A DNA stretch of 64,000 nucleotides from Paenibacillus sp. Root52 (GTDB lineage: Bacteria > Bacillota > Bacilli > Paenibacillales > Paenibacillaceae): the NCBI RefSeq assembly GCF_001426865.1, contig NZ_LMFO01000012.1, positions 125,086 through 189,085 of the forward strand, written 5' to 3'. The translations under genes were made by a program, and so were the position numbers. The notes under the pieces were generated by a model, which was not told where the DNA came from, did not search any database, and was given only the letters and a program-made list of their open reading frames with translations. Shown here one piece after another: positions 54,737-64,000 of the stretch (its first letter is position 1; the number at the start of each line of letters is the position of its first letter).

Positions 54737-55624
54737 ATGAATTTTCAGCAGATGATTTTAACGCTGCAACAATTCTGGGCTGAGCACAACTGCATTATTG
54801 TCCAGCCGTATGATACGGAAAAAGGGGCAGGTACGATGAACCCAATGACCTTTTTGCGTTCGCTTGGACCTGAGCCGTGGAAAGTAGCTTATGTGGAGCC
54901 TTCCCGTCGCCCATCGGATGGACGTTACGGTGAAAATCCAAACCGTCTGTATCAGCATCATCAATTCCAAGTCATTATCAAACCTTCTCCAGACAATATT
55001 CAAGAGATCTATTTGGAGAGCTTGAAACGTCTAGGTATTGATCCGCTCAAACATGATATTCGGTTTGTTGAAGACAACTGGGAGAATCCGTCTCTTGGTT
55101 GCGCAGGTTTGGGTTGGGAAGTATGGCTGGATGGTATGGAGATCACCCAATTTACGTATTTCCAACAGGTAGGCGGAATCGAGACGAATCCGGTTGCTGT
55201 TGAGATTACGTATGGTATGGAGCGTCTTGCTTCTTACATTCAAGATAAAGAAAATGTGTTTGATCTTGAATGGGTTGAAGGCATTACCTATGGTGATGTA
55301 TTCCGTCAACCAGAATTCGAGCATTCTAAATATACATTTGAAGTATCAGACGTGAAAATGTTATTTACGCTTTTCAACATGCATGAAGAAGAAGCAAATA
55401 AAGCAATGGCACAAAACTTGGTATTTCCTGCATATGACTATGTGCTGAAATGTTCGCATACGTTCAATCTGCTGGATGCTCGAGGCGCAATCAGTGTAAC
55501 AGAACGTACAGGTTACATCACACGTGTTCGTAATCTAGCTCGGCAAGTGGCTGCCACATACATGGAAGAGCGTGAGAAGCTTGGCTTCCCGCTGATTAAG
55601 AAAGGGGGAGCTGAGCATGTCTAA
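54737..55624 (+). CDS. glyQ: Glycine-tRNA ligase subunit alpha
   Basis: GlyQ is the 295-residue catalytic subunit of the bacterial alpha2beta2 glycyl-tRNA synthetase, the same length as in B. subtilis. Class II motifs appear in [34 protein letters not shown] and [23 protein letters not shown] 54737 has AAGGAG 7 bases upstream. The upstream in-frame ATG at 54731 is too close to it. It overlaps glyS by 8 bases and is controlled by the T-box. Confidence 0.98.
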   Translation: MNFQQMILTLQQFWAEHNCIIVQPYDTEKGAGTMNPMTFLRSLGPEPWKVAYVEPSRRPSDGRYGENPNRLYQHHQFQVIIKPSPDNIQEIYLESLKRLGIDPLKHDIRFVEDNWENPSLGCAGLGWEVWLDGMEITQFTYFQQVGGIETNPVAVEITYGMERLASYIQDKENVFDLEWVEGITYGDVFRQPEFEHSKYTFEVSDVKMLFTLFNMHEEEANKAMAQNLVFPAYDYVLKCSHTFNLLDARGAISVTERTGYITRVRNLARQVAATYMEEREKLGFPLIKKGGAEHV

Positions 55625-57692
55625 GGATCTATTATTTGAAATTGGTCTTGAAGAAGTTCCAGCTCGGTTCATGCGCGGTGCGATTGAGCAGTTGCAGGAG
55701 CGCGTTGTGAAATGGTTGGACGCATCTCGTATCTCTTACGGTGAAGTGAATGCCTATGCAACGCCACGCAGATTGGCAGTATTGATTCAAGGAGTAGCTG
55801 AGAAGCAAGAGGACGTGGAGGAAGAAGTCAAAGGTCCTTCGCGTAAAATTGCACTGGACGAGAGCGGCAACTGGAGCAAAGCAGCTTTAGGATTCGCTCG
55901 TAGCCAGGGTGTAGACCCAGAACAATTCACGTTTAAGGAACTTAGTGGCGTGGAGTACATCTATGCTACGAAGAGCAGTAAAGGGGTAGAAACCTCCTCT
56001 GTAATCGGTGAAGGCCTGTTGTCTATCCTGCATGCGATGACGTTCCCTAAATTCATGCGCTGGGCTTCCTACGATTTCAAGTTTGTCCGTCCAATTCGTT
56101 GGATTGTTGCTTTGTTCGGAAGCGAAGTCATTGAGCTTGAAGTAGCGGGTGTGCAGTCTGGAAATGTTACTCGTGGACATCGCTTCTTGGGCAAGGATAC
56201 CGTAATCAGTAGTGCTTCTTCTTACGTAGAGACTCTTCGTTCTGAGCATGTCATTGTAGACATTGCTGAACGTGAACAGATGATTGTCTCCCAAATCGAA
56301 GCGCTCGCTGCTGAAAAAAAATGGAGTATTGGCATCAAAGAAGATCTTCTTGAAGAAGTACTGTTCTTGGTTGAGACGCCAACCGTGCTGTTTGGTACAT
56401 TCGACTCTTCATTCTTGAATATTCCTCAGGATGTTCTGATTACATCTATGAGAGAGCACCAACGTTACTTCCCTGTGCTTGACAGTGAGGGACAATTGCT
56501 GCCGTATTTCGTTACGGTTCGCAATGGTGGTGCGGATTCACTTGAGATCATAGCCAAAGGGAACGAAAAAGTATTGCGTGCAAGACTTTCGGATGCAAAA
56601 TTCTTCTATGAAGAAGATCAAAAGCTAGAGATCAAAGACGCACTTTCTAAGCTCGAAACGATCGTGTTCCAAGAAGAGCTAGGTACTGTTGGTGATAAAG
56701 TTCGTCGTATTCGCAAAATTGCAGATGCTCTGGCATCTAAGCTTCAGGTGTCGAATGCTGTAGCAGAATCGGTTAGCCGTGCTGCAGATATCTGCAAATT
56801 CGATCTCGTTACCCTGATGGTTGGTGAGTTCCCAGAATTGCAAGGTGTCATGGGTGAGGATTACGCACGCAAAGCTAACGAAAAAGAAGATGTGGCCAAA
56901 GCCGTATTTGAACACTATCAGCCACGTTTTGCTGGAGATCAATCCCCGGCTTCCCTAATTGGTGCGATTGTGAGCGCTGCGGACAAAATGGACACGATTG
57001 TAGGTTGTTTCTCCATCAACATCATCCCTACAGGTTCACAAGATCCGTACGCACTTCGTCGTCAGGCTGCAGGAATCGTGCAGATTTTGCTCGATCATCA
57101 GCTTCCATTGACATTGTCAGACGTATTCGGAGTTGCACTTGAAGTACACGCTCAGATGAACCTGTTGAAACGTGCAGACGAAGAAGTACGTAAAGACTTG
57201 CAGGACTTCTTTGGACTTCGTGTGAAAAAATTGCTGTCCGAGACGGTAAGATACGACGTAGTTGATGCAGTGATCTCTTCTGGCTTCGATGATATTAGTG
57301 CTATTGTTCCTAAGGGTGAAGCGTTGATGGCGGCTGTTCAAACCGGAGATGCATTCAAAACAACGGTCGAATCGTTCAACCGTGTGGGGAATTTGGCTGC
57401 CAAAGCATCTAATGCTTCCGTACATCCTGAATTGTTCGTAGAAGAAGGAGAGCGCCAGCTGCATGAAGCTTGGAGCAAAACGAGCGAAGAGTACAACCAA
57501 GCGTTGTCTAAACATGCGACTGCTGAGGCACTTGCGATTGCTTCTGCATGGAAAGAGGCAATTACCATATTCTTCGATTCCGTTATGGTAATGTCCGAAG
57601 ATGAAGCGATTCGTGCTAACCGTTTGGCGCTACTTGCCACGATTGATCGTGACCTGAAACAATTCGCTGATTTCTCTAAATTAGTGTGGTAA
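55617..57692 (+). CDS. glyS: Glycine-tRNA ligase subunit beta
   Basis: The 691-residue beta subunit binds tRNA-Gly. It starts [19 protein letters not shown], contains [20 protein letters not shown], the degenerate HD domain ([20 protein letters not shown], then [28 protein letters not shown]) and a C-terminal anticodon-binding DALR-like domain. Its ATG lies inside the end of glyQ, so the subunits are translated in equal amounts. Confidence 0.98.
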   Translation: MSKDLLFEIGLEEVPARFMRGAIEQLQERVVKWLDASRISYGEVNAYATPRRLAVLIQGVAEKQEDVEEEVKGPSRKIALDESGNWSKAALGFARSQGVDPEQFTFKELSGVEYIYATKSSKGVETSSVIGEGLLSILHAMTFPKFMRWASYDFKFVRPIRWIVALFGSEVIELEVAGVQSGNVTRGHRFLGKDTVISSASSYVETLRSEHVIVDIAEREQMIVSQIEALAAEKKWSIGIKEDLLEEVLFLVETPTVLFGTFDSSFLNIPQDVLITSMREHQRYFPVLDSEGQLLPYFVTVRNGGADSLEIIAKGNEKVLRARLSDAKFFYEEDQKLEIKDALSKLETIVFQEELGTVGDKVRRIRKIADALASKLQVSNAVAESVSRAADICKFDLVTLMVGEFPELQGVMGEDYARKANEKEDVAKAVFEHYQPRFAGDQSPASLIGAIVSAADKMDTIVGCFSINIIPTGSQDPYALRRQAAGIVQILLDHQLPLTLSDVFGVALEVHAQMNLLKRADEEVRKDLQDFFGLRVKKLLSETVRYDVVDAVISSGFDDISAIVPKGEALMAAVQTGDAFKTTVESFNRVGNLAAKASNASVHPELFVEEGERQLHEAWSKTSEEYNQALSKHATAEALAIASAWKEAITIFFDSVMVMSEDEAIRANRLALLATIDRDLKQFADFSKLVW

Positions 57693-57775
57693 TTCTTCTT
57701 CTGACCGCTTAGACCAAGTGGTTCAGAGACAAAGCGCAATTTCAGTATTAAAGCGGGATATAACAGGGTATAAAT

Positions 57776-57824
57776 ATACGGAACGGGTTGTGAAATTTAT
57801 TTTAGACACCTGTTCCGTATTTTA
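57776..57824 (+). terminator. Intrinsic terminator of glyQS
   Basis: ATACGGAACGGGT (57776-57788) pairs with ACCTGTTCCGTAT (57808-57820) with one wobble, followed by TTTT. Confidence 0.8.
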
Positions 57825-57940
57825 GCCTTTGAATTACGTTGACTCGTCAGAAGGATTTCGCCTAACTAAGGTCGTATATAACAATATGCAGTTTATTTTG
57901 TGCATTTTGCATCTAGACATGATGACAACATGCGAACTTT

Positions 57941-58429
57941 ATGAAGCTGGGTGGTCTGGGATTGAGTGAGTTGAATGTACGCCACATTGTTGTGGATGGC
58001 GATGCTTGCCCGGTTAAGGCCGAGATTGCGGAAACGGCTCGCCGTTTCAAAATCCCTGTGCTGCTGGTTTCTTCTTTTGACCATCTGCTTCAAGGTGGAG
58101 AAGGGATACGAACGGTGCAGGTAGATCGTAGTGACCAAAGCGCTGACCTATATATTGCTAATCATATTAAGCCTTGCGATGTGGTCATTACACAGGATTA
58201 TGGTTTGGCTGCGCTCGCTTTAGGCAAGCGTTGTTATGTTTTATCATTTCGTGGTCGTGAGTTTAACGATCGTGACATTGATTTCATGCTTGATTCCCGC
58301 CACACTGCGGCTAAAGCACGAAAAAGAGGTCACTATGGGAAAGGGCCAAAGCCTTTCACAGAGCAGGATCGTCAAATATTTCAACATAAACTGACAAAAC
58401 TTTTAAAAGATTTGCAGGAGAATGTGTAA
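57941..58429 (+). CDS. yqxD: YaiI/YqxD family protein (DUF188)
   Basis: This protein of about 155-162 residues has the family motifs VVDGDACPVKAEI, VVITQDYGLAALAL and SFRGREFNDRDIDFML, which together resemble a PIN/NYN-like acidic nuclease site. The C-terminus is basic (AAKARKRGHYGKGPKPF). In B. subtilis yqxD also lies between glyS and dnaG. The start is uncertain. ATG 57941 has no ribosome site, while TTG 57962 has GGTGG 7 bases upstream and leaves a family-like N-terminus. The biochemical function is not established. Confidence 0.9.
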   Translation: MKLGGLGLSELNVRHIVVDGDACPVKAEIAETARRFKIPVLLVSSFDHLLQGGEGIRTVQVDRSDQSADLYIANHIKPCDVVITQDYGLAALALGKRCYVLSFRGREFNDRDIDFMLDSRHTAAKARKRGHYGKGPKPFTEQDRQIFQHKLTKLLKDLQENV

Positions 58430-58476
58430 GTTTATCGAATTATATTTACGTGCTAAAGAGATGAAGGTGGCCAGAG

Positions 58477-60297
58477 ATGAGTACCGGACAAGGCGGTATA
58501 CCCGAAAGTATTATTGAATCGGTGTTACAGCAGAATGATATTGTCGATACGGTGAGCCGATTTGTGCATCTGACCAAACAGGGGAAATATATGAAAGGCC
58601 TCTGCCCTTTTCATTCTGAGAAGACGCCTTCGTTTACAGTTACACCAGAGAAACAAATTTTCTATTGCTACGGCTGCGGCACGGGTGGAAATGCCATCAA
58701 ATTTAGGATGGAAATCGAAGGGTTATCCTTTCCCGAGGCTGTTAAGACGATGGCAGAAGAAAGCCATATTTCTATGGGTGACTGGCAAGGGCGTGAATCT
58801 GCTCATGTGAATCCGGAGACTGAGCGTCTGCTGGAGGCATACGAGCTTACCGCGAAGCTGTATCACTTCTTATTGAAAAATACAGAGCATGGCAAAGCGG
58901 CTATGGATTATTTACGCTCACGGGGCTTTAATGACAAGCTGATTGACCATTTCCAGATTGGTTATGCACCTAATCGCTGGGATACCGTGGTTCAATTTTT
59001 GGAGAAACGCAATTTTCCGCTTGAAGAGATGGAAAAGGGTGGTCTTCTGTCACAGAGAAACGAAGGTCAAGGTTATGTCGATCGATTCCGTGACAGAGTC
59101 ATGTTCCCGATTAATGGCAGGAGCGGTAAGCCAATTGCATTTGCGGGTCGCATTTTGGGAGACGGACAGCCTAAGTATCTTAACTCTCCGGAAACCCGGT
59201 TGTTTAACAAAAGCCGAGTGCTCTACAATCTGCATCATGCCAAGAATGCAATTCGTAAACAAAGGCAAGCCATACTATTCGAAGGATACGGTGACGTTAT
59301 CTCCGCTTGGGATCAAGACATTCAGAACGGTATAGCAGCTATGGGAACCGCACTTACCGAGAATCAGGCTTTAATGCTGAAAGGCATGTGCGATGAGGTT
59401 ATTATCTGTTATGACGGCGATCGAGCTGGACAGGCTGCGGCGCTCAAAAACTTCCCTATTCTTGAGGAAGCAGGGCTGCAAGTTAAGGTAGCACTCATTC
59501 CCGAAGGGCTTGACCCGGATGATTTCATCCGCAAGCATGGTGGCGAACGATTCCGGAATCAGATTATAGATGGTGCCGTAACGACAACAAAATTTAAGCT
59601 TATAAACCTTAAGAAAAACCATATACTGCTAGAAGGTGGCGGACAAATCGCTTATTCAAAGGAAGCTGTGAAACTCATTGCGCCTTTGCCTTCCCCAACA
59701 GAACGGGAAGTTTACCTTCGTGAGCTTGCTGCAGAAGTCGATGTTTCTTTTGAAACATTGAAGCAGGAGTGCAACGAAGAGCGAGAAGCCATGAAAAATA
59801 ACGAGCAGTTTGGGGATAATAATTCGAAAAGGTGGAATAATGGTAGGCAACAAAATAGGCAGCTGCCTACACCTAATCTGTTGCCGGCTTATCACTCTGC
59901 TGAGCGTAAGCTACTCGCCTGGATGCTTCAGGACGACGAGGCTGCACAGTACGTTAACGAGCATCTTGGTGAAGCTTTTAACTTGGATGATCATGCAGCT
60001 ATTGCTGCTTATCTATATGCCTACTATGCGCAAGGCAAACCGCCGGATACGAGCCGCTTCATGTCTTCGCTGCATGATGACCGCCTTGAGAAGACAGTCA
60101 GTTCAATCTCGATGATGGATGGTCCTGGTGAATGGAGTGTTCAAGTACTCGACGATTGCATCAGAGAAGTGCTGAAGTATCCGCGTAAGAAAGAGTACGA
60201 CTTGAAGAAAGAAGAAATGATTGCTGCAGAGCGTGCAGGTGATTCAGTACGTGCGGCACAAATTGCAATTGAAATGATTGCCCTAGAGAGACAGTGA
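58477..60297 (+). CDS. dnaG: DNA primase DnaG
   Basis: DnaG makes RNA primers at the fork and interacts with the replicative helicase. The 606-residue protein has the CHC2 zinc finger (Cys43, His46, Cys64, Cys67 in LCPFHSEK and FYCYGCGTGG), the TOPRIM domain (ILFEGYGDVISAWD, IICYDGDRAGQAA, GLDPDDFIRKHG) and a C-terminal helicase-binding helical region after a Asn/Gln-rich linker (about 435-465). An AAGGTGG-type site precedes the ATG. It forms the macromolecular-synthesis pair with sigA. Confidence 0.98.
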   Translation: MSTGQGGIPESIIESVLQQNDIVDTVSRFVHLTKQGKYMKGLCPFHSEKTPSFTVTPEKQIFYCYGCGTGGNAIKFRMEIEGLSFPEAVKTMAEESHISMGDWQGRESAHVNPETERLLEAYELTAKLYHFLLKNTEHGKAAMDYLRSRGFNDKLIDHFQIGYAPNRWDTVVQFLEKRNFPLEEMEKGGLLSQRNEGQGYVDRFRDRVMFPINGRSGKPIAFAGRILGDGQPKYLNSPETRLFNKSRVLYNLHHAKNAIRKQRQAILFEGYGDVISAWDQDIQNGIAAMGTALTENQALMLKGMCDEVIICYDGDRAGQAAALKNFPILEEAGLQVKVALIPEGLDPDDFIRKHGGERFRNQIIDGAVTTTKFKLINLKKNHILLEGGGQIAYSKEAVKLIAPLPSPTEREVYLRELAAEVDVSFETLKQECNEEREAMKNNEQFGDNNSKRWNNGRQQNRQLPTPNLLPAYHSAERKLLAWMLQDDEAAQYVNEHLGEAFNLDDHAAIAAYLYAYYAQGKPPDTSRFMSSLHDDRLEKTVSSISMMDGPGEWSVQVLDDCIREVLKYPRKKEYDLKKEEMIAAERAGDSVRAAQIAIEMIALERQ

Positions 60298-60340
60298 ACG
60301 TCTGAGTGTTGGATGTTTCTAGGGAGGAGGGAGTCGAATT

Positions 60341-61480
60341 ATGGCGAATGATCAGCATACTGAACTAGAGACAGAATTGACGCTGGATCAGGTTAAAGAT
60401 CAATTGATTGAATCAGGTAAGAAAAGAGCTTCGCTAAATTACAAGGAAATTATTGAAAAACTCTCCCCGTTTGAGCAGGATGTAGAGCAAATGGATGAGT
60501 TCTATGAGCAATTGAGCGATCTCGGCATTGATGTTGTTAACGAGAATAATGAAGAGGTAACACTTCGTCCGAGCGAGGATTCGGAAAACAACAACAGAGA
60601 AGAGGGCGATGAGTTCCACTTTGATGATGATCTGAGCTTGCCTCCAGGCATCAAAATCAATGACCCTGTCCGTATGTATCTCAAAGAAATTGGTCGTGTC
60701 CCGCTATTGTCCGCAGACGATGAGGTAGAACTCGCTAAACGGATTGAGAATGGGGACGAGGAAGCGAAGCGCCGTTTGGCTGAAGCCAACTTGCGACTCG
60801 TTGTCAGCATAGCTAAACGTTATGTTGGACGCGGCATGTTGTTCCTCGATCTGATTCAAGAAGGTAACATGGGTCTGATCAAAGCGGTTGAGAAGTTCGA
60901 CCACAAAAAAGGTTACAAGTTCAGTACGTACGCGACATGGTGGATTCGCCAAGCGATTACTCGTGCCATTGCTGACCAAGCACGGACAATTCGTATCCCT
61001 GTACACATGGTAGAAACGATTAATAAGCTGATCCGGGTATCCCGTCAGCTACTGCAAGAGCTTGGGCGTGAACCAACACCAGAAGAGATCGCTGCTGAAA
61101 TGGATCTGAGTGTTGAGAAAGTGCGTGAAATTACGAAGATTGCACAAGAACCGGTTTCCCTTGAAACACCAATCGGTGAGGAAGATGATTCCCATCTGGG
61201 TGACTTCATCGAGGATCAGGAGGCATTGGCTCCTGCTGATGCTGCCGCGTATGAACTGTTGAAAGAGCAACTTGAGGATGTTCTGGATACATTGACTGAA
61301 CGGGAAGAAAATGTACTACGTCTACGCTTCGGTCTCGATGATGGACGGACGAGAACACTCGAAGAAGTCGGCAAAGTATTTGGCGTTACGCGTGAGCGGA
61401 TTCGTCAGATCGAAGCCAAAGCTCTTCGTAAGTTGCGTCACCCGAGTCGCAGTAAACGACTCAAGGATTTCCTCGAATAA
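60341..61480 (+). CDS. sigA: Primary sigma factor SigA (RpoD)
   Basis: This 379-residue housekeeping sigma factor has a short region 1.1 typical of Gram-positives, an acidic linker, region 1.2/2.1 ([20 protein letters not shown]), region 2.2-2.4 ([40 protein letters not shown]), region 3 ([20 protein letters not shown]) and region 4.2 ([20 protein letters not shown]). It recognises the TTGACA/TATAAT promoters seen in this window. GGGAGGAGGG precedes the ATG. Confidence 0.99.
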   Translation: MANDQHTELETELTLDQVKDQLIESGKKRASLNYKEIIEKLSPFEQDVEQMDEFYEQLSDLGIDVVNENNEEVTLRPSEDSENNNREEGDEFHFDDDLSLPPGIKINDPVRMYLKEIGRVPLLSADDEVELAKRIENGDEEAKRRLAEANLRLVVSIAKRYVGRGMLFLDLIQEGNMGLIKAVEKFDHKKGYKFSTYATWWIRQAITRAIADQARTIRIPVHMVETINKLIRVSRQLLQELGREPTPEEIAAEMDLSVEKVREITKIAQEPVSLETPIGEEDDSHLGDFIEDQEALAPADAAAYELLKEQLEDVLDTLTEREENVLRLRFGLDDGRTRTLEEVGKVFGVTRERIRQIEAKALRKLRHPSRSKRLKDFLE

Positions 61481-61490
61481 CAACACTTTG

Positions 61491-61540
61491 GGAGACTTTC
61501 CGCAAGACGCTAACGCGGCTGCGGGGTCTCCTTTATTTTT
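61491..61540 (+). terminator. Intrinsic terminator after sigA
   Basis: GGAGAC plus CCGCA pair with TGCGG plus GTCTCC, with an inner gcgtt-type loop region, followed by TTTATTTTT. Confidence 0.8.
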
Positions 61541-61664
61541 AAATTGAACGTCTTAATTTCTTGGTTTTGGTAATTCATCCTTGAAATGTTTGATTGGATT
61601 TTATTTTATCGCTTTTCGTTGTTCAATGCAAATCAATAAATTAAATGAATGGTGTAGGTGTGTC

Positions 61665-62423
61665 ATGAAACTTTCGAATCGTTTAGAGCAAATACATGTA
61701 CAAATTCCGAAGGGAAGCCGTTTAGCGGATATTGGTTCAGACCATGCGTTGTTACCTGTAGCAGCTGTTCGTAGCGGTAACGTTGTCAGCGCAATCGCTG
61801 GTGAAGTGAATCCCGGACCTTATGAAGCAGCGCGGAAACAAGTGAGTGACGCAGGTCTGCAAGAGAAAATTACGGTTCGTCGCGGGGACGGTCTTGATGT
61901 AATCGAGCCCGGTGAAGTGGACGTGATTACAATTGCTGGTATGGGTGGAGCATTAATTGCGTCCATTCTGGATCGAGGTCTCTCCAAGTTAGAAGGGGTT
62001 AGCCTGCTTGTACTGCAACCCAACGTAGGCGAGGATATCTTGAGACGTTGGCTTCTAGCTCACAACTGGGTGGTCGTGGCGGAGAAACTGCTCGAGGAAG
62101 ATGGGAAGATCTACGAAATTATCACGGCTATGCCACAAGCGAGTAGTCCTATTGCGAATGAAGAAGTATACAAGCCTCGTCCCCTCACAAATGGTGTAGA
62201 GTTGACGGAGGAAATTTTGCTTCGCATGGGGCCATATCTGGTCGATCAACCAACAGACGTATTTTTCGCCAAATGGGAAAGTGAAATCGTTAAGCTGCAG
62301 GGCGTAGTACAGTCGATCATGAAATCCGATCAAGAATCTGCTCGAGAGAAGGCTTCGGATGTTGAACGATTGATTGCGAATTTGAAGGAGGTATTGGCAT
62401 GTTTGCCAAAGGTCAAACGGTAA
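61665..62423 (+). CDS. trmK: tRNA (adenine22-N1)-methyltransferase TrmK
   Basis: TrmK methylates A22 in the D-loop of tRNA. The 252-residue protein has MKLSNRLEQIHVQIPKGSRL, SAM motif I ADIGSDHALLPVA, NPGPYEAARKQV, the catalytic-type segment ITIAGMGGALIASIL and a C-terminal coiled coil. ATG 61665 (after AGGTG) gives the conserved N-terminus. The frame back to 61581 is not used. Its 3' end overlaps the next gene by 25 bases. Confidence 0.95.
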   Translation: MKLSNRLEQIHVQIPKGSRLADIGSDHALLPVAAVRSGNVVSAIAGEVNPGPYEAARKQVSDAGLQEKITVRRGDGLDVIEPGEVDVITIAGMGGALIASILDRGLSKLEGVSLLVLQPNVGEDILRRWLLAHNWVVVAEKLLEEDGKIYEIITAMPQASSPIANEEVYKPRPLTNGVELTEEILLRMGPYLVDQPTDVFFAKWESEIVKLQGVVQSIMKSDQESAREKASDVERLIANLKEVLACLPKVKR

Positions 62424-63514
62424 TTCAATTGATGGAGCAGCTGGCTCCCAAACATTTAGCTGTACCTGATGACCGGATCGGTCTGCAGCTGGGAAGTCTA
62501 CAAAAAGAAATTAAACACGTTCTTGTTGCATTGGATGTCACTGATGAAGTGGTCGAGGAAGCGATTCGCATAGGAGCCAATCTCATAATTGCGCATCATG
62601 CCATTATATTCCGTCCAGTCAAATCACTAACAACCGATACACCTATGGGAAAACTGTACGAAAAGCTGATTAAGCATGATATTGCTGTGTACATCAGTCA
62701 TACGAACCTAGACGTAGCAGAGGGCGGTATGAACGATTGGATGGCAGAAGCGATCGGAATCGATAGCAGAGAGTCACTGGAAGATGTACATACGGATCAT
62801 CTTCTCAAGCTTGCGGTATTCGTTCCTCGTACACATCATGAACAAGTGTTGAACGCTATTCTAGAAGCTGGTGCTGGCAGCATTGGACAGTATAACAAGT
62901 GTAGCTTCAATACGGAAGGCACAGGTACATTTGTACCTGGAGAAGGCACGCAGCCTTTTATTGGTACACAGGGGCAGATGGAACGTGTAGAGGAAATGCG
63001 CATCGAGACGATTGTGCCACAAAGTCTGCGCAGTCAAGTTATACAAGCAATGTTGAAGGCACATCCGTATGAAGAAGTGGCATACGATCTATATCCTATG
63101 GATTTAAAAGGGCGTACGCTTGGTCTGGGGCGCTTAGGACCACTCAAGCAATCAATGACACTCGGTGAGCTAGTAGACGTCGTGAAGACCCAACTGAACG
63201 TGTCTCACGTCCGAGTGGTAGGAGACTTGAACCGTAAAGTGAAAAAAGCGGCTGTTCTTGGTGGCTCAGGTAGCCGTTATACACTTACGGCACGTTTCAA
63301 AGGAGCAGATGTCATCGTAACTGGGGATATTGATTATCATACGGCTCACGATGCGTTAATGGCAGGCATGTGTATCATTGATGTTGGACATAATGCCGAG
63401 AAAATTATGAAGCCAAAAACAGCCGATTGGCTACGGGAGCGCTTAGACCATAAACGTTATGAAACACAGGTAACAGCATCAGAGGTAAATACAGAAGTAT
63501 TCCGTTTCCTCTAA
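62399..63514 (+). CDS. yqfO: Nif3-like dinuclear metal center protein (YqfO type)
   Basis: This 371-residue protein has the two Nif3 halves with metal ligands in IIAHHAIIF (His-His), SHTNLDVAEGGMNDWMAE (His/Asp) and IDVGHNAEK (His/Glu). Between them, at about residues 130-230, is an inserted PII/CutA-like domain (LLKLAVFVPRTHHEQVLNAI, HPYEEVAYDLYPMD), as in the YqfO subfamily. It forms hexamers in relatives; a GTP cyclohydrolase-like role is suggested by annotation but not proven. GGAGG lies 7-8 bases before ATG 62399, inside trmK. Confidence 0.95.
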   Translation: MFAKGQTVIQLMEQLAPKHLAVPDDRIGLQLGSLQKEIKHVLVALDVTDEVVEEAIRIGANLIIAHHAIIFRPVKSLTTDTPMGKLYEKLIKHDIAVYISHTNLDVAEGGMNDWMAEAIGIDSRESLEDVHTDHLLKLAVFVPRTHHEQVLNAILEAGAGSIGQYNKCSFNTEGTGTFVPGEGTQPFIGTQGQMERVEEMRIETIVPQSLRSQVIQAMLKAHPYEEVAYDLYPMDLKGRTLGLGRLGPLKQSMTLGELVDVVKTQLNVSHVRVVGDLNRKVKKAAVLGGSGSRYTLTARFKGADVIVTGDIDYHTAHDALMAGMCIIDVGHNAEKIMKPKTADWLRERLDHKRYETQVTASEVNTEVFRFL

Positions 63515-63550
63515 ACGTGCCTGTTCCCAATGCTTCCATTAATATTAAGC

Positions 63551-63579
63551 TTGTTTGTAAACTGAAATCCTTGTATACT
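63551..63579 (+). promoter_or_regulatory. Sigma-A promoter of rnpB
   Basis: TTGTTT (63551-63556), a 17-base spacer and TATACT (63574-63579) place the start near 63586, a few bases before the RNase P RNA 5' end. Confidence 0.65.
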
Positions 63580-63594
63580 ATGTAATGTTGTTTC

Positions 63595-64000
63595 GGAAAG
63601 CTTGACAGACAATCGCTGGTGGCCTTGTTGCCACGAGAGGAAAGTCCGGGCTCCACAGGGCAGGATGCTGGATAACGTCCAGTCAGCGCGAGTTGAAGGA
63701 TAGTGCCACAGAAATGGACCGCCGATGGCCGGATTTTCCGGCACAGGCAAGGATGGAACCGAGGTGTAAGAGACCCCGAGGAACGCTGGTGACTTCGTTC
63801 CTGGTAAACCCCATCTGGAGCAAGACCTAATGGGACACAGTCGACTCTTTGGAGGAGGCAGCCTTAGCCCGAGGTGTGTCTAGGTTGGTCGCTTGAGCTG
63901 TGCAGCAATGTATGGCCTAGATAGATGATTGTCGCTTGTGGTGGGAGGGTAGTTCCCGTATGAACCACGAAGAGCACAGAACCCGGCTTACGGTAAGCTT
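63595..64000 (+). ncRNA. rnpB: RNase P RNA, class A; 3' end at or just past the window edge
   Basis: The catalytic RNA of tRNA 5' maturation. The P4 5' strand region GAGGAAAGTCCGGGCTCC (63636-63653) and its partner ACAGAACCCGGCTTA (63976-63990) are both present. P1 is AAGCTT at 63598 pairing with AAGCTT at 63995. GGATGCTGGATAACGTCCAG, ACCGCCGATGGCC (63719-63731), GGTGTAAGAGACC and the GCTTGAGC...GGCCTAGAT segment match the class A (E. coli-like) plan rather than the class B plan of B. subtilis. The P1 strand completes exactly at the window end, so perhaps a few 3' bases are missing. Confidence 0.95.

Overview
The window looks like a chromosomal core segment of a spore-forming member of the Bacilli, most likely Paenibacillus. 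The evidence is the gene order, which follows the Bacillus subtilis yqe/yqf region (holA-rpsT-gpr-spoIIP-yqxA-lepA-hemW-hrcA-grpE-dnaK-dnaJ-prmA-rsmE-mtaB ... rpsU-yqeY-nfeD-floA-yqfC-yqfD-phoH-pgpH-ybeY-dgkA-cdd-era-yqzL-recO-glyQS-yqxD-dnaG-sigA-trmK-yqfO), together with sporulation genes, AddAB instead of RecBCD, GGAGG-type ribosome binding sites and moderate GC. Departures from Bacillus support Paenibacillus: an ECF sigma/anti-sigma pair in front of holA, and an RNase P RNA that reads as class A. Genus is inference; no database was searched.

Layout. 1-2424: edge of a divergent gene, then an ECF sigma factor and its membrane anti-sigma factor with a likely autoregulatory promoter. 2470-7086: DNA polymerase III delta, antisense rpsT, and sporulation genes gpr, spoIIP and yqxA. 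7234-11063: lepA, hemW and an acetyltransferase. 11230-16370: the CIRCE-controlled hrcA-grpE-dnaK-dnaJ heat-shock cluster. 16464-17513: two paralogous small stress-type proteins flanking a 59-residue gene. 17614-22277: prmA, a site-2 protease homologue, rsmE, mtaB and a Nudix hydrolase. 22230-23731: antisense yqeW, then two head-to-tail copies of a palindromic repeat. 23732-37947: an rRNA methyltransferase and the double-strand-end processing genes addB, addA, sbcD, sbcC. 38050-38577: a three-way-junction RNA ending in a U-run, then an unknown small protein with an Sm-like N-terminus. 38779-40941: antisense mccA-mccB (reverse transsulfuration). 41406-46140: HIT protein, rpsU-yqeY, and a flotillin operon behind a consensus sigma-W promoter. 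46192-54337: yqfC-yqfD sporulation genes running into phoH, pgpH, ybeY, dgkA, cdd, era, yqzL and recO. 54366-64000: glycine T-box with glyQS, yqxD, the dnaG-sigA macromolecular-synthesis pair, trmK, a Nif3-family gene, and rnpB at the right edge.

The genes fall into connected themes: translation and its quality control (rpsT, rpsU, lepA, prmA, rsmE, mtaB, ybeY, era, glyQS, trmK, rnpB), protein folding under HrcA, replication and repair (holA, dnaG, addAB, sbcDC, recO), envelope stress (ECF pair, nfeD-floA), and sporulation (gpr, spoIIP, yqfC, yqfD). No tRNA, CRISPR array, transposase, integrase or prophage gene was seen. Many genes use GTG or TTG starts, and several longer open frames were shortened here to the start that has a properly spaced ribosome binding site.
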